A stretch of DNA of 64,000 bases, from the NCBI RefSeq assembly GCF_000005505.3, contig NC_016132.3, positions 14,064,501 through 14,128,500 on the forward strand. Direction: 5' to 3'. Positions within the stretch are counted from its first letter, which is position 1; every line of letters starts with the position of its first letter. The notes beneath the pieces are model-generated. The model made no database searches, was not told where the DNA came from, and was given only the letters and a program-made list of their open reading frames with translations. This document shows positions 58,401-64,000 of the stretch, piece by piece. This DNA is from Brachypodium distachyon (lineage: Eukaryota > Streptophyta > Magnoliopsida > Poales > Poaceae). The translations under genes and the position numbers were made by a program.

Positions 58401-58682
58401 TATTTTGACAGACCAAGTTTTATCAAGTGTAAATTTCGATTCGTTCATAAATGAGCGCCAACTAATTCTGCGTTTAATTAGGATTTGCTCAGCCAAAGTT
58501 GAGACCAATTTATAAGAATGTACCAGAAATTAAGTACTCCACTGAAGATCAAATTACACACATCAACAAGACTGACAGTTAACAGAATGTAATGTACGGG
58601 TAGCAGTACACAAACAACACCATCCATGAGAAATCAACAGAAAAAGAAGAACCGAAGCAGACCTGCCTGCTGGTGGTCGATC

Positions 58683-60107
58683 TCAGGGGAGAAACCAAAC
58701 GGGGCACGAGTAGTTGGACGGAGCTCGGTGCGGGAACCAGCGGCGGACGTCGTCGTCGATAGGCGGCACCCACCTCCCGTTGTCGTTGCAGCTGTAACAC
58801 CGCCCCCAGGGTTCTAGCGGCGGGGACCACATCGCCTCGGCGCTTCTGGAGCCCTTCTCATCCAAGAAGTAGACGCCGTCTTGGTAACCGGGGAAATCAG
58901 CCGTGTCGTAGGACCTGGAACATCCCCGCGCGACGAACAGCATCCGCCCGCCCAGCGTGGGCAGACGGGTCCAGGTCATCTCGATCACGCCGCCGGGTAG
59001 GTGGCGGTGCGTCTGCTGGAAGACCCTGAAACACGTCCATGGCACCTCATCCGCGTCGGCGATGAGGGCATGGCTAACAATGGTCCTGATGACCATGAGG
59101 AGCTCGCCGCGGGACTCGACGAGGTAGCGGCCGTCGACGTGCTCGCCGTCCGCGAGGTTGCCCGGCCGGAAGGGGATGTGCATGAAGCGTAGCTCACGCG
59201 TCCTCAGGGACTCCACCGCGTCGTCTTCAAGCACGCCGATGAGATCATGCTTGTTGGTGAGGAAATGGAAGATCCCACGGTAATGTATGACATCCACGAC
59301 GTCCATGTGTGGCTTTGCTCGGGAATACAGGTTGAAGCCCGTCGCAGGTCTCACCTCCTGACGGCGATGACGACGACGACGATCGGCTTCGGCTTCGGTT
59401 CCCTCCTCCACCAGCCAGAACGCGATTAGTGGTGCACGCCACACGCTGAGGCAGGGATAATCAGTTGTGCCGTCGGCCCCGAGACCGTCGGCGATGGCCG
59501 CAGCTATGCACGGCACGTTCGGCGCCAGCGGCGGGGAAGAGAGCGTGGCGGCGAGGATGAGCATGGGCCGGAGATTGGGGCTGGGATCGGGAGTGCCTTT
59601 TAAACCGGCTCCGGACCACCAGGCGTAGTCCGAGAGAGGGATGCGCCGGTCGGTGTGGAGGTTGAGGAGCGCGTGGCCTCTGCTCGGGCGGTGGGCGAGG
59701 AAGAGCCAGCCGCCGTCGTAGGAGCCGATGAAGCGCGCGCCGCCGGTGTCGCGCCCGATGCGGAGGCGGTGGAGGTGGAGGCCGCCGTTGGCGAGCACGC
59801 AGTGGAACTCGGCCCTCCGCTTCTGGTCCGGCCGATGCGGAGGGAGGAACTTGGTGCGGCGGTACGGCATCAGGAGCCAGGGGAGCTTCCGCCGGCGTTG
59901 CGGCGGTGGGACAGCCCTGCGCCAGTCGTGGCACACCAGCTTGGACATGTAGAGGCGGTCGACGGGGCACGGGAGGCGGCTGGCGATCTCGATGAGCAGG
60001 TCGGTGGGGAGCTCCTCTCCTCCCCAAACCGGACCTCCATGGCTCGTCCGAACAACCCACGGTGGGGAGACTTGGATCCCGATATTCTGTCGGAGATAGC
60101 TGGGCAC
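58683..60107 (-). CDS. F-box / DUF295 protein
   Basis: Single exon, 474 aa. The F-box is ELPTDLLIEIASRLPCPVD and continues SKLVCHDWRRAV. The C-terminal part is a DUF295 domain (VIHYRGIFHFLTNK, FRPGNLADGEH, WTRLPTLGGRMLFVARGCSRSYDTADF and the final CPVWFLP). DUF295 F-box proteins are a large, fast-evolving grass family presumed to be SCF adaptors. The only in-frame ATG before the F-box is at 60107, which lies within the plus-strand paralogue (60039 onward), so the two coding regions overlap by 69 bp. If the annotated ATG is not used, the start has been lost. No frame break is present. Confidence 0.8.
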   Translation of the reverse strand: MPSYLRQNIGIQVSPPWVVRTSHGGPVWGGEELPTDLLIEIASRLPCPVDRLYMSKLVCHDWRRAVPPPQRRRKLPWLLMPYRRTKFLPPHRPDQKRRAEFHCVLANGGLHLHRLRIGRDTGGARFIGSYDGGWLFLAHRPSRGHALLNLHTDRRIPLSDYAWWSGAGLKGTPDPSPNLRPMLILAATLSSPPLAPNVPCIAAAIADGLGADGTTDYPCLSVWRAPLIAFWLVEEGTEAEADRRRRHRRQEVRPATGFNLYSRAKPHMDVVDVIHYRGIFHFLTNKHDLIGVLEDDAVESLRTRELRFMHIPFRPGNLADGEHVDGRYLVESRGELLMVIRTIVSHALIADADEVPWTCFRVFQQTHRHLPGGVIEMTWTRLPTLGGRMLFVARGCSRSYDTADFPGYQDGVYFLDEKGSRSAEAMWSPPLEPWGRCYSCNDNGRWVPPIDDDVRRWFPHRAPSNYSCPVWFLP

Positions 60108-60857
60108 CTTACCTGCGTGGTGGACAGGCTGAGCCTATGCTTGGCGTGGCGGAGGGTCGTCCCCCGGCCGCTGCACCAGCGCCAGCGGCTCCTCCCGTGG
60201 CTCCTCCTTCCCCGTGGTCGCCCGATTACCCTCGCTCCGCATCATCCGTGGATGCCCCGCCGAGCCGACGCGGAGCTGTATTGCGCCGTCCACTCCGAGA
60301 CACATCGCCTCCGCGTGGCCCTCGACTTCAGCAGTTCTCGCTTCTTCGGAGCCTACGACGGAGGATGGCTGTTCCTCGACAGTCTAGGGCACACGGGGAA
60401 CGAGCTCGTAAATCTCCACAATAGCCGGCGAATCTCTGTGCCGAACTTCGTGTCTTGGATGCCAGATGGAGAACCCGCCGGCGCTGCCTACCGCGGCCCT
60501 GAAGAAGTTCGGCAAACGAGCAGGTTCCTCGTGTTCCGGATCTCACGGCAACTTCAGCAACAGCGGCAACAGCGGCAGGTGGCCACCATGGAGCTTCTGA
60601 CCTGGACAGAGCTGCCTGGGCTGGACGGCCGCATCATCTTCGTAGCGCGTCGATGCTCAAGGTGTTTTGATCTCATTGATTTCCCCGGGGGCCAAGATGG
60701 CGTCTACTACCTGGACGACAGGACAACAATGACTCGTACGCCCAGACCCTATCTGTGCAGCGACAACGGCGTTTGGTCGCCCCACCAGACCATACGCAGA
60801 TGGTTCTGGTACCGAGGCTCATCGACCACCTCATCTCCTATGTGGTTCCTACCGTAG
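60039..60857 (+). CDS. F-box / DUF295 protein, internally shortened paralogue
   Basis: Single exon, 272 aa, start MARPNNPRWGDLDPDILSEI. It resembles the minus-strand neighbour across the F-box, the GAYDGGWLFLDS-type segment and the C-terminus (WTELPGLDGRIIFVARRCSRCFDLIDFPGGQDGVYYLDD, ending PMWFLP). About 200 residues of the middle are absent: it passes from SWMPDGEPAGAAYRGPEEV straight to a short Gln-rich segment before the terminal motif. The central DUF295 fold is therefore incomplete. It is arranged head to head with the minus-strand copy. It may encode a truncated adaptor or be a gene in decay. Confidence 0.7.
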   Translation: MARPNNPRWGDLDPDILSEIAGHLTCVVDRLSLCLAWRRVVPRPLHQRQRLLPWLLLPRGRPITLAPHHPWMPRRADAELYCAVHSETHRLRVALDFSSSRFFGAYDGGWLFLDSLGHTGNELVNLHNSRRISVPNFVSWMPDGEPAGAAYRGPEEVRQTSRFLVFRISRQLQQQRQQRQVATMELLTWTELPGLDGRIIFVARRCSRCFDLIDFPGGQDGVYYLDDRTTMTRTPRPYLCSDNGVWSPHQTIRRWFWYRGSSTTSSPMWFLP

Positions 60858-61091
60858 ATTCACAGGTTATCTCAGAATCCCATTGACACCTTATTACAAT
60901 GTACAGTTTCAGAGATTGGCCAGTGGCCACATTAGGCTTGTAAACAGATAGGCTGCACTAGGACTCCCTAACTAGGTGGAATGTAGTACTAACCAAGAGA
61001 GCATTATCGAGCCGCTTTGCTGCTGTTCCATACCCCTTCAGTTTATCTTCCCTAAAACAACAACGCAATGCTTCCTTTTTTTTCTTTTGAA

Positions 61092-61152
61092 ATTGAATTT
61101 GGCAATCTTAGCTGGATACAACCATTAAAATTCAGAGAAATTAGCAAAATCT
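61092..61152 (+). repeat. Dispersed 61-bp direct repeat, copy A
   Basis: ATTGAATTTGGCAATCTTAG... to AGCAAAATCT, repeated in the same orientation at 63365-63424 with a single-base deletion as the only difference noticed. Confidence 0.85.
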
Positions 61153-63364
61153 TAGCTGAATTTGGCAATCTTTTGAAATTAAATTAAATGACTGAATTTT
61201 TGGTTTCATGCTATTTGCCTCTAGTAGAAATTTTGGAACCTAAAAAAATCATATCAGCTCAGTGATCTAATTTCGGTCTTGAATTTGTTATGGCTTTTGG
61301 CAAGAAATGCACATGTGTGGTAGATACTATTTCTGCATGAGCATGATCTCTTGGGTTTATTTATTGGAGTGCTAATCTACTTGTGCTTGAAACAACAATG
61401 ATATGCTCTGTTTAGGATTGGGAGTGATTTATGAGAGTTGTGTGAAAACTGTTCTGGATAAGTAAAATTAGTATAATGAAAAGTGAGAAATGTTCTGCGA
61501 GTTTTTTACCTTGTGGATTTATCAATCTGCGTACAGAATCTAAAAGATGGACTAAAGCTAGTTTGTTACTGGGAAAACAATCATTTCATAAGTCACATAT
61601 TCACACTCAGGGTTTATATGGAAGTTGTCGGTTTGGCACTACTATCCACGGTACAGATAATTCTTTTTTTTTTTTGTGATTGGGTTGATATGGATAAATT
61701 CAGTTCTTCCATTTGGTACTGTTTGCCTCTAGAGATTTTGGAACCTTAATGGCTTAAAGCACAGATCAGTTCTGTCATCTCATTTCAGCCTTAGAGACAA
61801 GCTACTGATTTGTATTTGATTTAGCATATCATAAATGCACTGTATAATCTCTAAACTAAATTTAGGTTGTATCCTTAGAACCCAAATCAGCTCAGTCAAC
61901 TAATTCCAGCTTTATAAAGCAGACATTGGTATCTATTTGATTATCATATTGTAAATGTTTTGAGCAGAAGAAGTTTCATATTGTTTCCTACGATAGAGCA
62001 CGAAAGCTAGTTCCTGCACATTATAATGTTTTCAGGTTTTGTGTCTTGTTAATTTGCAAAACTTTGAGATCAAGATTATTGATGTTCTACAAGAGTTGAA
62101 GTACCCGTGACACGATGTCTAACTACCTCGTTGTTTTCTGCTAATTCAGCCGAAGCTGCGCCGCGCTACCCGGATACCAACACGTAGTCGATGAGATCAG
62201 AGAAGGACTCCTGACAGCCGCCTCACAGTTCACCTCTTCAGAAGTGTCGCCACCTCGGACACGACAACATGAGAATTCAGACCTTTGGTCATTTGGTGTA
62301 GCTAAACTTGATATAGGTTCAGAAAAACTCAGCAGCCCTTGTGTTTCTGTGTTTCTGCTAGCTAAACTTGCTCTTGTTCTTTTGACAGGAGGAGCCTGTT
62401 TGTTTAGGCCTCGCGGTTCTAAAATTCAGAACTGTTGAAAGCGTTAAGTAGAATGACTGAACAAATATGCTATGACAATGGTTGGCACTAATTGATCATC
62501 TCTAGCTGCATTTTTCTCAGATGAAGCTTCTGATGTCAGATGTTGTGGTGCTTGAGTTGCTATTTCAATTTTGAATCGGACAACAGGATAGAAATTTGTA
62601 TTCTGACTGGAAGATTTTCAAGAAGGTTTTCTTCCATACCACGCGTCAAACATCATCCAGGACGCTGGTATCTGCAAGGCTCCGGCCCACTAGTCTTCCT
62701 GTTATGTTCGACATGTACGATTAATTTGGACGGATTATACTTTTAACTTTATAAATCTGGCCATACATGTAAAGGAGCTCTGCTTTACACCGCACGTGCA
62801 TATTAGCAATTGGAACGTGTAAACGTCGCAGGCAAGGGCCCGATCCTGAGGCCCGATCGAGTCCAGTATTTGGTTTTCTCCAACCCGTTCCATGTATTTT
62901 TGGTTTTCTCCATCGTCTCGGAACCACAGCAAAAGATTCATTCTCTACTTCCCTACTTTTCTCGTAATCTCGATCAGTGTATTCCACCCACTGACCCACC
63001 CACTTACTCCTTCCGTTCTTAAATACATTTAGTCTTCTTCGCTGCACATCATGGGAAGTATTTGACCACAACTCCGACGGCACGGAAGACCTCTAGAGCA
63101 AGAGCTCGCTGCCGGCCACTGCCCGGTGCACCACCATCCGATCTGACACCTCCTTCCTGCGGGTTCCTTGAGACACGAAGGTTCCATTTTGTGAGGTCCC
63201 GGCGATCTCCACGACTCCAACATGTCATTTGATTCTCAATCTAACATGTCGTGCCCACAAGACAGGTATGACTGGATATTTACGTGAGATTTTGAGAGGA
63301 GTTTCTCCAAACCTAGGTCCGGTGCTTTTGTTAAGAAAGAAAAAATATATCAAAGTTTTGGTAA

Positions 63365-63424
63365 ATTGAATTTGCAATCTTAGCTGGATACAACCATTAA
63401 AATTCAGAGAAATTAGCAAAATCT
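63365..63424 (+). repeat. Dispersed 60-bp direct repeat, copy B
   Basis: Second copy of 61092-61152, 2.27 kb away, same orientation. Confidence 0.85.
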
Positions 63425-64000
63425 CACAAACATTGTGTGTCGACAATGTAATATAACGGAAGTTTTTTTTGGTTCAAAAACAGCTTGAACGGGCCTAAAT
63501 TGGCCCGCGTGCCTTCAGGCCGCCGGGCCAGGTCGGTCGGGCTTTTCCCACAACTCGGCACGGCAGCCTACCGTCGTTGCGCGGTGCTTGTTCCAGAAAA
63601 AAAAAGAAAGAGAAACGTACTTACGACGTAGTGCTGATTTCCGATGGGCCGAGGCCTTTTAAAGGACACGCACGTAGGGGGCCGGGTCGGTCACGTACTC
63701 ACGTTGCCTTGACGAACAAGTTGGATCGGGATTGCGTCAATCAATTGGCTGGCTATCACGCAGCAGACACAGGATCGGAATAAAAAAAATTGAGCGAACA
63801 GATCGGAATCTCGTGGCCGTGGTGGACCGTGGTCGAGGCGTCGAGCTCCTGACGCCTCGAGACCATGAGCACCTCACCGTGGCCCAGCGGTGGCCGCCGT
63901 CTTGGCAGTGGTGGTGGAGTAGGATGGGCCGGGCGGAGGCGGCCATGTTGCGAATGCCCAGGGCTTCTGGGCTTGGCGGAGAAACGAATGGGCTCGCTCG

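Larger units (their letters stand above)
60858..64000. other. AT-rich spacer at right edge, no confident gene
   Basis: 60.9-62.7 kb is AT-rich and holds loosely repeated 'ATCAGCTCAGT(G/C)' words (about 61250, 61765 and 61888). 62.1-62.4 kb looks somewhat exon-like but has no recognised product. 63.5-64.0 kb is GC-rich and could be the 5' end of a minus-strand gene lying beyond the window. Confidence 0.4.

Noticed and set aside
59655..60038. Upstream extension of the plus-strand F-box/DUF295 gene by 128 codons
   Set aside because: It is antisense to the minus-strand F-box gene and low-complexity; the F-box paralogue starts naturally at ATG 60039.
63737..63946. Minus-strand first exon starting MAASARPILLHHH near the right edge
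   Set aside because: A GT donor follows, but no family is recognised and no downstream exon could be joined.
1..64000. CRISPR arrays, operons, riboswitches or other prokaryotic systems
   Set aside because: The window is plant nuclear DNA with spliced genes; the tandem repeats found have no regular unique spacers.

Overview
The window is nuclear DNA of a grass, most likely a pooid relative of wheat, barley or Brachypodium. The evidence is short-exon plant genes with GT-AG introns, Stowaway MITEs starting CTCCCTCC, an Angela/WIS-like LTR starting TGTTGGGAATATGCCC, a Ty3/gypsy element primed by initiator tRNA-Met, MULEs with long TIRs, and PIF/Harbinger elements with 3-bp TSDs. All exon limits here were read by eye from reading frame, splice dinucleotides and family resemblance; no alignment was run.

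Layout. 0-1.1 kb (-): 5' exons of a glucose-6-phosphate 1-epimerase that runs off the left edge. 2.3-3.6 kb: LINE debris and a retroposon. 4.6-9.3 kb (-): an intact G-box-binding bZIP factor (387 aa) with a 5'-UTR intron. 11.1-13.6 kb (-): a two-exon plastid-type DUF3143 gene whose GC-AG intron holds a 1.46-kb transposon. 14.0-22.1 kb (+): an intact 19-exon TIMELESS replication-fork gene (1190 aa), divergent from the DUF3143 gene across a 402-bp shared promoter. 23.4-37.9 kb (+): a decayed HASTY/exportin-5-like gene, split by a 5.2-kb MULE that carries a dead transposase and a separate GRF-zinc-finger gene. 38-41.8 kb: GC-rich minisatellite, solo LTR and Harbinger-like element. 42.5-45.8 kb (+): chloroplast DEG1 protease (436 aa). 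45.8-51.0 kb: no gene recognised. 51.0-56.8 kb: a complete but decayed gypsy element. 57-60.9 kb: three intronless F-box genes, one beginning just inside an orphan MULE TIR, and two forming a head-to-head pair with overlapping 5' ends. 60.9-64 kb: AT-rich, no confident gene.

The conserved single genes (epimerase, bZIP, DUF3143, TIMELESS, DEG1) serve unrelated housekeeping roles: sugar phosphate metabolism, G-box transcription, an unknown plastid role, replication-fork protection and thylakoid-lumen proteolysis. The divergent DUF3143/TIMELESS pair is the only clear regulatory unit. The accessory parts are more unusual. The MULE has a MuDR-like two-gene convergent layout, but its second gene encodes a small GRF zinc finger plus coiled coil. 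A related TIR forms the 5' flank of an F-box gene that has lost its expected start codon.
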